NCBI RefSeq assembly: GCF_017948265.1
Contig: NZ_CP072852.1
Coordinates: 4,030,001 to 4,094,000 of the forward strand
Source of the DNA: Rhodoferax sp. PAMC 29310
GTDB lineage: Bacteria > Pseudomonadota > Gammaproteobacteria > Burkholderiales > Burkholderiaceae_C
Direction: 5' to 3'
Length of the DNA: 64,000 bases
Shown here: in pieces, positions 9,199 to 17,937 of the stretch
Numbering within the stretch: position 1 is the first letter of the stretch
Layout of the letters: each line of letters starts with the position of its first letter
Made by a program: the position numbers and the translations under genes
Notes under the pieces: generated by a model
Database searches by the model: none
Seen by the model: the letters and a program-made list of their open reading frames with translations, nothing else
Told to the model about the DNA's origin: nothing

Positions 9199-10062
9199 AT
9201 GCGCATTGACCAACTACTGGTGCAGCGTCAGCTCGCCACCACCCGCTCACAAGCCCAGCGTCTGATTGCGGATGGCGTGGAGTGGATGCAACACGACGCC
9301 TGGCGGCGTGTTGCCAAAAATGGCGACGACGTGCCCTTGGATGCGCCCATCCGCTTGCTCGACGACTCCGAGGCGCGTTACGTGTCTCGGGGTGGGCTCA
9401 AGCTCGAAGCCGCGCTCAAGCAAGTGGGGCTGGATGTCTCGAACCTCGCTTGCCTCGATGTCGGTCAATCCACGGGCGGTTTTACCGACTGTCTGTTGCA
9501 GCACGGTGCGGCATCGGTGGTGGGGGTGGATGTGGGCAGTGCCCAGTTGCACCCGAGCCTTCGGGCGGATCCCCGCGTCTTGTGCGTCGAGAAAGTCAAT
9601 GCGCGGTCTTTGTCTGCTTCTGATTTAATAGCTGCTTACGCATACAGCACGGGCGATGAAGGCCAGTTTGAATCAGAAATTTCGGATGAGGATGACGGGG
9701 ACGATGATTCAGAAGAAGAAGTCGCGGTCTCGGAGTTCAATCCTGAGTTTGATCTGGTCGTGGGCGACCTGTCGTTCATCTCTCAAACCCTGGTGCTGCC
9801 GGCCGTGGTGCCATTTCTCAAGCCCGGAGGCACTTTGTTGACGCTGGTGAAGCCTCAGTTTGAGCTTCAACCGGGTCAAGTCGGCAAGGGCGGCATCGTG
9901 AAAGATGCCTCGTTTTACCCTCTGATCGAGCAACGTTTGCGCGATGCCTGTGCAGAGTTGGGCTTGACGGTCACGGCCTGGTTTGACTCGCCCATTGACG
10001 GCGGTGACGGCAACCGGGAATTTTTCATCTGTGCGCGCAAACCGGACGCAGTGAGTTCCTGA
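9199..10062 (+). CDS. tlyA: TlyA-family S4/FtsJ-like RNA methyltransferase
   Basis: This protein is of the TlyA 'hemolysin' / rRNA 2'-O-methyltransferase type. An N-terminal S4 RNA-binding domain begins MRIDQLLVQRQLATTRSQ, and an FtsJ-like Rossmann domain has the SAM motif CLDVGQSTGGFTDCLL. DLVVGDLSFIS and LVKPQFE carry catalytic-tetrad candidates. ATG 9199 matches the family N-terminus; an upstream TTG at 9190 is in frame. The protein carries an unusual insertion of about 40 residues between the motif-II region and DLSFIS, with a run of Asp/Glu, beginning at a dispersed repeat (9622-9677). As a SAM user it fits the methyl-cycle operon. Confidence 0.9.
   Translation: MRIDQLLVQRQLATTRSQAQRLIADGVEWMQHDAWRRVAKNGDDVPLDAPIRLLDDSEARYVSRGGLKLEAALKQVGLDVSNLACLDVGQSTGGFTDCLLQHGAASVVGVDVGSAQLHPSLRADPRVLCVEKVNARSLSASDLIAAYAYSTGDEGQFESEISDEDDGDDDSEEEVAVSEFNPEFDLVVGDLSFISQTLVLPAVVPFLKPGGTLLTLVKPQFELQPGQVGKGGIVKDASFYPLIEQRLRDACAELGLTVTAWFDSPIDGGDGNREFFICARKPDAVSS
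9622..9677 (+). repeat. Dispersed repeat, copy 2 (in tlyA)
   Basis: The core TTTAATAGCTGCTTACGCA is followed by CACGGGCGATGAAGGCCAGT. It is in frame and in sense inside tlyA, at the start of the acidic insertion, and aligns with the copies at 5336, 42338, 44825 and 62096. Confidence 0.65.
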
Positions 10063-10096
10063 TCTTTGGGAGGTTGATTCTCGTGACCTTGTCGCG

Positions 10097-10118
10097 GGGG
10101 CAATCTCCGCCCCTTTTT
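10097..10118 (+). terminator. Weak hairpin plus T5 in the tlyA-metF spacer
   Basis: GGGGC (10097-10101) can pair with GCCCC (10109-10113) around a seven-base loop, followed by five Ts. The stem is short, so this may be only an attenuator between tlyA and metF or chance. Confidence 0.25.
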
Positions 10119-10133
10119 CAAATAAGTACGGCC

Positions 10134-10979
10134 ATGACATTGACCACCCGACCTCCGCTCAGTATTGAGTTTTTCCCACCCAAAACACCCGAAGGCGTTG
10201 AGAAGCTGCGCGGCGTACGCCAGCAGTTGTATGCCTTGAAGCCCGAGTTTTGCTCCGTCACCTTTGGTGCGGGTGGCTCGACGCAAGAGGGCACTTTTAA
10301 TACCGTGCGCGATATTCTGGGCGAGGGCGTGAGCGCCGCGTCGCACTTCTCATGTATCGGGGCAACCCGGGCCACTGTGCGTGAGCAACTGGCCACTTTG
10401 AAGGCCATAGGCGTCAAACGACTGGTGGCTTTGCGCGGCGACATGCCCAGTGGCTACGGTGCGGGGGGCGAATTTCATTACGCCAGTGATTTGGTCGCGT
10501 TTATCCGCGCTGAAACCGGTCGTGACTTTCACATTGAAGTGGCCGCGTACCCCGAGGTCCACCCGCAGGCCAAGTCGCCGACTTCCGATCTTCACGCCTT
10601 TGCGGCCAAGGTCAACGCAGGGGCTGATTCGGCTATTACCCAATATTTTTACAACGCTGATGCTTATTTCCGATTTGTGGAAGAGGTCGATGCGCTCGGG
10701 CTCACTATTCCGGTGGTTCCTGGCATCATGCCCATCACCAGTTCGACCCAACTCATGCGTTTCAGCGATGCATCCGGCGCCGAGATTCCCCGCTGGATTC
10801 GTTTGCGCCTGCAAAGTTTTGGCGATGACACCGCGTCGATCAAGGCGTTCGGTCTGGATGTGGTCACCGCCCTTTGTGAGCAGTTGCTCGCTGGCGGCTC
10901 GCCGGGGCTTCACTTCTACGCGATGAACCAAAGTGCCGCAACACTGGAAATCTGCAGAAGACTGGACTTGGCAGACTGA
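10134..10979 (+). CDS. metF: Methylenetetrahydrofolate reductase
   Basis: This FAD-dependent enzyme reduces 5,10-methylene-THF to 5-methyl-THF, the methyl donor for methionine. The 281 residues show the MetF barrel: SIEFFPPKTPEG near the start, CSVTFGAGGST, LVALRGDMP, ITQYFYNADAYFRF and PVVPGIMPI. ATG 10134 is chosen over an upstream in-frame start at 10074, since the family begins just before the IEFFPPKT strand. It is the third gene of the SAH-riboswitch operon and completes homocysteine remethylation. Confidence 0.96.
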   Translation: MTLTTRPPLSIEFFPPKTPEGVEKLRGVRQQLYALKPEFCSVTFGAGGSTQEGTFNTVRDILGEGVSAASHFSCIGATRATVREQLATLKAIGVKRLVALRGDMPSGYGAGGEFHYASDLVAFIRAETGRDFHIEVAAYPEVHPQAKSPTSDLHAFAAKVNAGADSAITQYFYNADAYFRFVEEVDALGLTIPVVPGIMPITSSTQLMRFSDASGAEIPRWIRLRLQSFGDDTASIKAFGLDVVTALCEQLLAGGSPGLHFYAMNQSAATLEICRRLDLAD

Positions 10980-11039
10980 TCTTAAGTTCGGTCGAGCGGG
11001 TTAGTATCGGATCCACAAAATGCAAACGGAAACCAGGCG

Positions 11040-12047
11040 ATGAAAATTCTTTTGACGGGAGCCGCAGGCTTCATAGGCATGACTACCGCACTGCGCCTGC
11101 TGGCGCGTGGCGACGAGGTAGTGGGGCTGGACAACCTCAATGACTATTACGACGTCACCTTAAAAGAAAGCCGCCTGGCCCGACTCACACCGCACAGTAG
11201 TTTCCGCTTCGTCAAGATCGATGTGGCTGATACGCCGGGTATTGCCAAGTTGTTTGCGGCAGAACAATTTGATCGCGTCATCCACCTCGCCGCCCAGGCC
11301 GGCGTACGCTACTCGTTGCAAAACCCGCACGCGTACATTGAAAGCAACATCCTGGGCTTCACTAACATTTTAGAAGGCTGCCGCCACACCAAAGTGCAGC
11401 ACTTGGTGTACGCGTCCAGCTCCAGTGTGTACGGCGGCAACACCAAAATGCCGTTCTCCGAGCATGACAGCGTGGACCACCCGGTGAGCCTGTACGCCGC
11501 CACCAAAAAGGCCAATGAGTTGATGGCGCACACTTACAGCCATCTATACGGGTTACCCACGACCGGCCTGCGGTTTTTCACGGTGTACGGCCCGTGGGGT
11601 CGACCAGACATGGCGCTTTTCCTGTTCACCAAAGCCATTTTGGAAGGCCGATCGATCGACGTCTTCAACCATGGCGACATGCAACGTGATTTCACCTATG
11701 TCGATGACATTGTTGAAGGCGTGATTCGCGTGCTGGATCGGGTGGCAAGCGCAGACCCAAGCTACGACGCCGTTCGGGCCGACCCGGCCACCAGCAATGC
11801 GCCCTACCGCGTGTTCAACATCGGCAACAACAATCCTGTCAATTTGCTCGACTTCATCGGGTGCATCGAAAACGCATTGGGAATGAAAGCTGAGAAACGT
11901 CTGCTGCCGCTGCAAGACGGTGATGTGCCCGCTACCTATGCCAATACGGACGCCCTAAACGATTGGGTCGGTTTTGTGCCGGGCACGGGTGTGCAAGACG
12001 GCATCAATCGATTCGTCACCTGGTATCGCGACTATCACAAAGTCTGA
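11040..12047 (+). CDS. NAD-dependent epimerase, UDP-glucuronate 4-epimerase-like
   Basis: This 335-residue extended short-chain dehydrogenase has the NAD motif GAAGFIG at residues 7-13, catalytic serine region [10 protein letters not shown] and the YAATKK Tyr/Lys pair. [16 protein letters not shown] after the first strands is characteristic of UDP-glucuronate epimerases (LpsL/Cap1J type). It probably makes UDP-galacturonate for the polysaccharide. It marks the left border of the exopolysaccharide region. Its 3' end overlaps the convergent tyrosine phosphatase gene by 13 bases. Confidence 0.9.
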   Translation: MKILLTGAAGFIGMTTALRLLARGDEVVGLDNLNDYYDVTLKESRLARLTPHSSFRFVKIDVADTPGIAKLFAAEQFDRVIHLAAQAGVRYSLQNPHAYIESNILGFTNILEGCRHTKVQHLVYASSSSVYGGNTKMPFSEHDSVDHPVSLYAATKKANELMAHTYSHLYGLPTTGLRFFTVYGPWGRPDMALFLFTKAILEGRSIDVFNHGDMQRDFTYVDDIVEGVIRVLDRVASADPSYDAVRADPATSNAPYRVFNIGNNNPVNLLDFIGCIENALGMKAEKRLLPLQDGDVPATYANTDALNDWVGFVPGTGVQDGINRFVTWYRDYHKV

Positions 12048-12508
12048 GGCCGATGAGCCTTTAGCAAGCCTTTCACGCCGGCCTCACACAAAGTCAGCAC
12101 ACGTTCAAAGCCTTCCTGGTTGCCGAAGTAGGGGTCGGGTACTTCGTCCTGGCCGACCTCTGGAGAAAATGTCAGCAGCAGGTGTAGCTTGGAAAGATGT
12201 TGCTCTGGGCAAATCTTGTGCAGCGCAGCCAGGTTGGACCGATCCATGGCAATGATCAAATCGAATTGTTCAAAGTCATCGAGACCGATTCGCCGCGTTC
12301 GCCCTTTCCCGATTGAGTAGTGATGACCAAGCAGAACAGATTCCACCCTGGTATCCGAACGTTTCCGACCCTTTTCCGCATGAATTCCGGCAGAGTCAAA
12401 CTTAAAGTTCGCAGACAGTCCAGCCTCTTTTGACAGCTTTGTAGCAACCACTAGCGCCATGGGCGACCGGCAGATGTTGGCCATGCAAACGAATAGAATC
12501 TTTGTCAT
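12035..12508 (-). CDS. Low-molecular-weight protein tyrosine phosphatase
   Basis: This 157-residue protein has the N-terminal P-loop [10 protein letters not shown] (C-x5-R, Cys at about position 8) and the C-terminal general-acid loop VPDPYFG. Such Wzb-like phosphatases remove phosphate from tyrosine kinases of the Wzc type. The likely partner here is the tyrosine kinase encoded at 22467-23405, about 10 kb away. The gene is antisense to the polysaccharide genes and overlaps the epimerase 3' end. Confidence 0.92.
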   Translation of the reverse strand: MTKILFVCMANICRSPMALVVATKLSKEAGLSANFKFDSAGIHAEKGRKRSDTRVESVLLGHHYSIGKGRTRRIGLDDFEQFDLIIAMDRSNLAALHKICPEQHLSKLHLLLTFSPEVGQDEVPDPYFGNQEGFERVLTLCEAGVKGLLKAHRPQTL

Positions 12509-12546
12509 GCTTCGAATTTTAGGGTGTCGTAGTTCTGACTAGTGGC

Positions 12547-12576
12547 TTGACGACACGCCCTTTGGATGCGTTAATA
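12547..12576 (+). promoter_or_regulatory. Candidate sigma-70 promoter of the ABC operon
   Basis: TTGACG (12547-12552) and TTAATA (12571-12576) are separated by 18 bases, about 40 bases before the ABC ATPase ATG. The -10 match is moderate. Confidence 0.35.
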
Positions 12577-12616
12577 ATTGGCTAAGCGAACTAACTTTAT
12601 CCAAATAGGGAAAACG

Positions 12617-13357
12617 ATGGCCGATCAGGCAGCAGGACAAGCCAAGAGTCAGGGCGTTGCAGTGGCGGTTCTCTCCCACGTTGAAAAAACCTATCATCTA
12701 GATTCCATCAGCGTCCCGGTCATCAAGGGCGTGGACATTCTTGTGCGCCCTGCATGCTTTACAGTGCTTCTCGGCCCCTCCGGCAGTGGCAAGACCACGC
12801 TTCTCAACATGATTGGCTGCATAGACAAGCCCGACAAAGGCGAAATCATCGTGGCCGATTGCAAGGTTGGCGAGCTTTCGGACGATCAACTCTCAGACTT
12901 CCGTGCAAAAAACATTGGTTTTATATTTCAAAACTTTAATCTGTTACCGGTCCTGAGTGCCTACGAAAACATTGAATACCCATTGCTGTTAGCGGGTGTT
13001 TCGGCAAAAACCCGTGGGGAACGGGTGCCCAAGCTGCTCGAAGCCGTGGGCTTGGGTGACAGGGCCAAAAATCTGCCCGGCCAGTTGTCTGGCGGGCAGC
13101 GCCAGCGTGTTGCCATTGCCCGCGCCTTGGCGCGCAAACCCAAGCTGGTCATCGCCGACGAACCCACCGCCAATCTGGATAGCCACACCGGCGCCGCCAT
13201 TTTGGCTCTGATGCGACGCATGGTGGAGCGCTATCACATTTCATTCATCTTCTCCTCACACGATCCGGACGTCATCAAGGCCGCGGATGACACCATCTTT
13301 TTGAAAGACGGCATGATTCGTGGCGTCCACCGCAAGGGCCAAGAGGAGGTGCCGTAA
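12617..13357 (+). CDS. LolD-like ABC transporter ATP-binding protein
   Basis: This 246-residue ATPase has Walker A GPSGSGKTT, the Q-loop FQNFNLLPVLSAYEN typical of the LolD/MacB group, signature LSGGQRQRVAIARAL, Walker B LVIADEPTANLD and a switch histidine in SSHDPD. ATG 12617 has AGGG eight bases upstream and is preferred to an in-frame TTG at 12578. It overlaps the permease gene (TAATG), giving a two-subunit transporter that acts on an envelope substrate rather than importing solutes. Confidence 0.93.
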   Translation: MADQAAGQAKSQGVAVAVLSHVEKTYHLDSISVPVIKGVDILVRPACFTVLLGPSGSGKTTLLNMIGCIDKPDKGEIIVADCKVGELSDDQLSDFRAKNIGFIFQNFNLLPVLSAYENIEYPLLLAGVSAKTRGERVPKLLEAVGLGDRAKNLPGQLSGGQRQRVAIARALARKPKLVIADEPTANLDSHTGAAILALMRRMVERYHISFIFSSHDPDVIKAADDTIFLKDGMIRGVHRKGQEEVP

Positions 13358-14754
13358 TGATGACGCTCAACCTAGCCATCCGCAACCTGTTGCGCAACCG
13401 TCGTCGATCGCTGGCTACATTGCTGGCCATGGCCATCGGGTCAACTTCTATTCTGCTGTTTGGTGGGTTCAGCACCAACGTCAACTATGAGTTGCATACC
13501 CGGCACGTGCAAAAGGGTGGCCATCTGCAAATTCAGCACCGGGATTTTTATCTTTACGGCAGCGGTAACCCAACGGCCTATGGAATCAACGATTACCCCA
13601 AAATTCTTGCTGCCATCAATGATGACGAGGTGCTGAAAGGCATGGTGCTTGTGGCCACGCCATCGCTCCAGTTCGGCGGTATCGCAGGCAACTATGCCGC
13701 CAGTGTGTCGCGAACCATCATTGGCCACGGCTTTGTTGCGTCAGACATCAACCGCATGCGTACCTGGAACGACTTTGGCTTGCGGACAAGAGCGCAGTTG
13801 TCGGCGCTTGAAGGTGCAGCACCTGACGCAGCAGTGGTGGGAACGGGTTTGGCTCGCGTACTGCAGTTGTGCGCACCGCTTAAGATTGAACGTTGCCCCA
13901 CGCCTGAAACCGGGCGACCGACTGATGGCAAGGCATTGCCAGACGATCTTGTCCAGCTGAGTCTGCAGGAAACACCTGCTGGCACCAGTGGATCAGGCGC
14001 CGATGCGGGGCGTGTTGAGGTGTTAGTCGTGAATACACGTGGCGCGCCCAATGTCACGTCGCTGAGCGTGATCAGGGCGGAAGATCAGGGCGTTAAGGAG
14101 CTTGATGAAGTAACCCTGCTCATGCAGCTCGGGTATCTGCAAAAGTTGATCTACGGTAATTCGGCGCCACGGGCTACCTCCCTCATGCTGCAGTTGCGCC
14201 ACTCGGACCAGATTTCTGTAGCGCGGGCGCGCCTGATACCCATACTGGCCAATTTTTCTGCCAATCAACCCCTGGCGGTGCTGGATTTTCGGGTTTTGAA
14301 CCCGTTTTATGTGCAAACCATGCAAATGTTCGACACCATTTTTGGCTTTGTTTTTGTGCTGATTGGCGGCATTGTTCTCTTCACGGTCAGTAACACCATG
14401 AACACCACAGTCGTCGAACGCACGGTAGAGATCGGTACGCTGCGTGCCATTGGCCTGCGCCGCGCAGGCATCATGCGCCTGTTTGTTACAGAGGGCGCAT
14501 TGCTCGGGCTGTGCGGCGCGGTTCTGGGGGTCTTGCTGGCCTTGTTGCTGTCGGTCATCATCAATAAGGTGGGAATGCCGTGGTTGCCGCCTGGTAACGT
14601 CGAGTTGGTGCCTTTCACGGTCAACGTTTGGGGCGAAAACCGTATGATTCTTGGCACCACCATTGGCCTCATTTGTATTGCAACCCTGTCTGCGTGGTGG
14701 CCGGCATGGCGCGCTGCGCGGATGGATGTTGTTGAGGCCCTGCGCCACGTTTAA
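13357..14754 (+). CDS. FtsX/LolCE-like ABC permease
   Basis: This 465-residue permease has one N-terminal membrane segment after a basic cytoplasmic start (NLLRNRRRSLATLLAMAIG), a large periplasmic domain (about 45-310) and three C-terminal membrane segments in the FtsX/MacB fold, with the conserved VERTVEIGTLRAIGLRRAGI coupling region. It is translationally coupled to the ATPase. With the downstream LolA-like and barrel genes it forms an apparent envelope-trafficking unit. Confidence 0.92.
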   Translation: MMTLNLAIRNLLRNRRRSLATLLAMAIGSTSILLFGGFSTNVNYELHTRHVQKGGHLQIQHRDFYLYGSGNPTAYGINDYPKILAAINDDEVLKGMVLVATPSLQFGGIAGNYAASVSRTIIGHGFVASDINRMRTWNDFGLRTRAQLSALEGAAPDAAVVGTGLARVLQLCAPLKIERCPTPETGRPTDGKALPDDLVQLSLQETPAGTSGSGADAGRVEVLVVNTRGAPNVTSLSVIRAEDQGVKELDEVTLLMQLGYLQKLIYGNSAPRATSLMLQLRHSDQISVARARLIPILANFSANQPLAVLDFRVLNPFYVQTMQMFDTIFGFVFVLIGGIVLFTVSNTMNTTVVERTVEIGTLRAIGLRRAGIMRLFVTEGALLGLCGAVLGVLLALLLSVIINKVGMPWLPPGNVELVPFTVNVWGENRMILGTTIGLICIATLSAWWPAWRAARMDVVEALRHV

Positions 14755-14770
14755 TGGAAGGCCATATGCA

Positions 14771-15544
14771 ATGAAAACAAGATTTTTTTTACTGTTTTTT
14801 TTCTGCCTGTTCGGGGCAGGCAACGGTTGGGCTGCTCAGAGTGCGGACGACATCCTGGCCGCCAGCGATGCCATTCGTAACCCCGGGCGTCCGTTTAGCG
14901 TCACGGTTACGCTGACCGAATTTCAGTCTGGCAAGCAGGTGGATGCCAGCACGTTGGTCAGCTATGCGCGCACCGAGCAACGTGGCGGCCAGTTCTCCAA
15001 CTTGTTGCAGTTTGTGTTGCCAGCGCGCGACGCGGGAAAATTGATGTTGAAGAACGGCAATGACATCTGGTTTTATGACCCAACAAACAAGGCCAGCGTG
15101 CGTTTGTCCCCGCAACAGCGGCTTTTGGGTCAGGCATCAAATGGTGACGTGGTTACCGTTAACCTGGCCCAAGACTACAAAGCCACATTGGCCGGAGACG
15201 AAGAAATCCTGGATGGCGAACGCAAACAGCGTCAGGCTCATAAGCTCATCCTCACCGCTGTCAGCCCTGATGTAACTTACGCCAGCATTGAAATGTGGGT
15301 TGATGCTGACAACAACCGCCCGCTCAAAGCGCGCTTCTACGCAGAGTCTTCCCGCCTGCTAAAAACCGCATATTACCGGAAGTTCCAGCCCCAACTGGGC
15401 GCTGAACGTCCGACCGAAACGGTAATTATTGACGGGCTGAACCCTCAATCGGTTACGCTCATACGTCTTTCAGATTACAAGGCCCGCGCCATTCCGGCCA
15501 CCTGGATGCAGCGGGATTATCTGCCTCGTTTCCAGCCGGAGTAG
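14771..15544 (+). CDS. LolA-like outer-membrane lipoprotein-sorting protein
   Basis: The ATG at 14771 gives 257 residues with a clear signal peptide (MKTRFFLLFFFCLFGAG, cleavage after GWAA). An upstream in-frame start at 14651 would sit inside the permease gene and is rejected. The mature protein resembles the LolA-like half-barrel family encoded beside FtsX-type ABC transporters (GNDIWFYDPTNKASVRLSPQQRL). It is probably a periplasmic carrier for the transporter's hydrophobic cargo. Confidence 0.85.
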   Translation: MKTRFFLLFFFCLFGAGNGWAAQSADDILAASDAIRNPGRPFSVTVTLTEFQSGKQVDASTLVSYARTEQRGGQFSNLLQFVLPARDAGKLMLKNGNDIWFYDPTNKASVRLSPQQRLLGQASNGDVVTVNLAQDYKATLAGDEEILDGERKQRQAHKLILTAVSPDVTYASIEMWVDADNNRPLKARFYAESSRLLKTAYYRKFQPQLGAERPTETVIIDGLNPQSVTLIRLSDYKARAIPATWMQRDYLPRFQPE

Positions 15545-15548
15545 GTGA

Positions 15549-16850
15549 ATGTCTTTTTTCCTCAAGCGCCCCTCTTTTCAACTCTGTTCGCTTGGTGCCG
15601 CACTGGCGATGGCACTTGGTTATGCCGGGCCCACGTTGGGTGCCACCTCCGCAGAGGAACTCGATGCGCTGAACTTGGAAAGCGCGCCAGCCGAATCTGT
15701 AGCGACCCAGACAATCGCAAATACCCGGTTTTTCATAGAGGGAGCCATTGGTACCGTCGGCCAACGCTATGTATCAGGCAGCCGTGACTTGGGCCGCGCG
15801 TCGCTGGACTTTTCCCATACGGCAAATTTGAGCTCTGGTCTGAAAGCGGTTGTCTCGGATCGTTTTGATTACATTCACCCGGGTGGCTTTGGGCTTGACG
15901 GCCCGGTGAACAGTTTGAGAGAGGCCTATTTGAGCTGGCAGCCAGAGAGCGGCGACAACGTGTTTGAATTTGGCCGTGTCAACCTGCGTTACGGGCCAGC
16001 CTATGGCTACAACCCGACCGACTTCTTTCGCGACGGGGCCTTGCGTACGCTGACAACCGCTGATCCAATTGCCCTGCGCTTGAACCGGATGGGTGTGGTG
16101 ATGCTGCGCGGGCAACATCTGTGGTTAGGCGGTTCGCTATCCGTTGCATGGGCGCCAAAGTTGGCCAACCGTTCCAGTTCCAATGGTTTAAGCCTTGATT
16201 TGGGGTCCACCAACAATAGTGATCGCGCGCTGGTGGCGTTGAGCAGTCAATTGGCGTCAGGCATCAGCGGCCAATTGCTGGCTTATAAAAAATCGGGCGC
16301 CTCCACCACGCTAGGGGTCAACCTGACGGCTTTATTGTCAGAGGCGGCGGTGGGGCACCTGGAATGGACGCGTGGCCGCGAACCCGATTTGCTAAGCCGC
16401 ATCTTGGTGTTGCCGGGTACTAAAGCAATGCGCAATCGTTTCTCTGGTGGTTTAACCTACACCACCCGTAGCAAGTTATCAGTAACAGCTGAGTACGAAT
16501 ACAACGGCTTTGCGCTGAGTCAGTCGGACTTTACTGCCCTTAGCGCTACACCTTCCCTGCAGCAAGCATATTTAACCGGTGCGCTGCAGCAACAAGAACT
16601 GGCGCCTCGCAAAGCCTACCTGATTTATGTAACGCAAAAAGGCTGGGGCCTCAAAGACCTGGACTTGAGCGCTTACCTTCGTTACAACCCGGGAGATGGG
16701 AGCCGCCTAGGCTGGATGGAGCTTCGCCACCACTGGCCAAAGTTTGACATGAGTCTTCAATACCAGCGGAACTTGGGGCGCATTGCCAGCGAGTTCGGTT
16801 CCTTACCAGACAGTCGAATTACGCAGGTCATCGGCACATACTATTTTTGA
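15549..16850 (+). CDS. Putative outer-membrane beta-barrel protein
   Basis: This 433-residue protein has a signal peptide (positive start SFFLKRP, hydrophobic core, cleavage near TLGA), alternating beta-strand patterns throughout, and a C-terminal strand ending in aromatic residues (QVIGTYYF), the usual Bam recognition signature. It starts four bases after the LolA-like gene. I do not recognise a named family; it is probably the outer-membrane component of the ABC/LolA-like unit. Confidence 0.75.
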   Translation: MSFFLKRPSFQLCSLGAALAMALGYAGPTLGATSAEELDALNLESAPAESVATQTIANTRFFIEGAIGTVGQRYVSGSRDLGRASLDFSHTANLSSGLKAVVSDRFDYIHPGGFGLDGPVNSLREAYLSWQPESGDNVFEFGRVNLRYGPAYGYNPTDFFRDGALRTLTTADPIALRLNRMGVVMLRGQHLWLGGSLSVAWAPKLANRSSSNGLSLDLGSTNNSDRALVALSSQLASGISGQLLAYKKSGASTTLGVNLTALLSEAAVGHLEWTRGREPDLLSRILVLPGTKAMRNRFSGGLTYTTRSKLSVTAEYEYNGFALSQSDFTALSATPSLQQAYLTGALQQQELAPRKAYLIYVTQKGWGLKDLDLSAYLRYNPGDGSRLGWMELRHHWPKFDMSLQYQRNLGRIASEFGSLPDSRITQVIGTYYF

Positions 16851-16993
16851 CTGTGAAACAGGGCTCGTGAGCATCAATGCGTACCTCGAAGACGTCGAAA
16901 ATTTTTACAGTCAATAACTTTATCAATTGATGAAGCCAGTGGATGCCTATTTTTACCTATATAAATCAATGGGTTATGGAATTAAATGCAATA

Positions 16994-17009
16994 TGGCACG
17001 GTACATGCT
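16994..17009 (+). promoter_or_regulatory. Sigma-54 (RpoN) -24/-12 promoter
   Basis: TGGCACG-GTAC-ATGCT matches the consensus TGGCACG-N4-TTGCW with one mismatch; GG and GC are ten bases apart as required. It lies 55 bases before the PEP-CTERM gene ATG, so transcription would start near 17020. Exosortase systems of this type commonly use the PrsK/PrsR pair, in which PrsR is an RpoN activator. Confidence 0.75.
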
Positions 17010-17063
17010 TCTATTCCTGTATCCAGTGAATGTCACTGTCCTTGTAACTAGTGGAGAAACATC

Positions 17064-17873
17064 ATGATTAAGAAAGTAAAGAAAACCCTTCTTGGCGCTG
17101 CACTCGCCTTGGGCCTGAGCGTCGCAGCGTTGCCTGCTTCTGCAACTCTGACCAATTGGTATATTGACACCGACGGGGCGGGAGTGGTTTCGGACAAAGT
17201 TTTGGTTAAGGATTACCTCGATTTGATCGGCACTGCATTTGTTCACAATACCTTTACCGGTGGTGGCAAATTTAACTTTAACGAGGTCGGTAACTTCGGC
17301 GTAGTATCCACTGACGGCGGCCCCTTCGGTGGAAATGGTGGGGTTAATCTGGCTCCTCAATTGAGTTCCACCTTCGTAGGTACCGGTTCTGGTGCAATCG
17401 GCGGTGCTTTGAGCTTCAATACTGACGGCATTCTTGAGGTGTTTTCTGGCGCAACAAACATTGCATCTTTCAAGTTGCTAAACGGAAGCGCCATTTTGAA
17501 TACTGGTGGAGTGTTGCCGAATGGAACTATTTCCTTCATCTTCGAAGCGACGAACATACTGAATGGTTATTTCTTTGACTCGGCAATGGTCGATCTCTCG
17601 GCAGGAGTAGCGAACGGATTAACGTTTGGTTTTGCGACGACCAATGCGATTCTTCAAAATGTAGCTAACGTTCCTGGTTCGCTTGTGACTGATTACAACG
17701 CTGCATTTAACACTGCTCTTGGGACGGTGGTCAATGATGGCACCAACAATTTGTACGTCAGTAATAACGGTCAGTTCCGGTTGGCAGTTCCAGAGCCATC
17801 TATGTTGAGCCTGATGGGCCTTGCATTGGTAGGTATTGCTGCTGTGCGCCGCCGCAAGTCAAAGCAAGCCTGA
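17064..17873 (+). CDS. PEP-CTERM sorting domain protein
   Basis: This 269-residue secreted protein has a signal peptide (MIKKVKKTLLGAALALGL, cleavage after ASA) and a C-terminal sorting tail: VPEP at 242-245, a hydrophobic helix, then RRRKSKQA. XrtA would recognise PEP and cleave or transfer the protein after export. The middle is rich in Gly, Asn, Thr and Phe with no cysteines. Base composition looks more AT-rich than its neighbours. It stands alone behind a sigma-54-like promoter and ahead of a strong terminator. Confidence 0.95.
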   Translation: MIKKVKKTLLGAALALGLSVAALPASATLTNWYIDTDGAGVVSDKVLVKDYLDLIGTAFVHNTFTGGGKFNFNEVGNFGVVSTDGGPFGGNGGVNLAPQLSSTFVGTGSGAIGGALSFNTDGILEVFSGATNIASFKLLNGSAILNTGGVLPNGTISFIFEATNILNGYFFDSAMVDLSAGVANGLTFGFATTNAILQNVANVPGSLVTDYNAAFNTALGTVVNDGTNNLYVSNNGQFRLAVPEPSMLSLMGLALVGIAAVRRRKSKQA

Positions 17874-17898
17874 TAAACGCTCGCACTGCGTAACAAAC

Positions 17899-17937
17899 AA
17901 AAAGCCTTGCTGGGGTAACCCAGCAAGGCTTTTTTTA
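17899..17937. terminator. Bidirectional intrinsic terminator
   Basis: An 11-bp perfect stem, GCCTTGCTGGG (17904-17914) with CCCAGCAAGGC (17919-17929), encloses a GTAA loop. Seven Ts follow and five As precede, so it can stop both the PEP-CTERM transcript and the convergent nitroreductase transcript. Confidence 0.95.
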
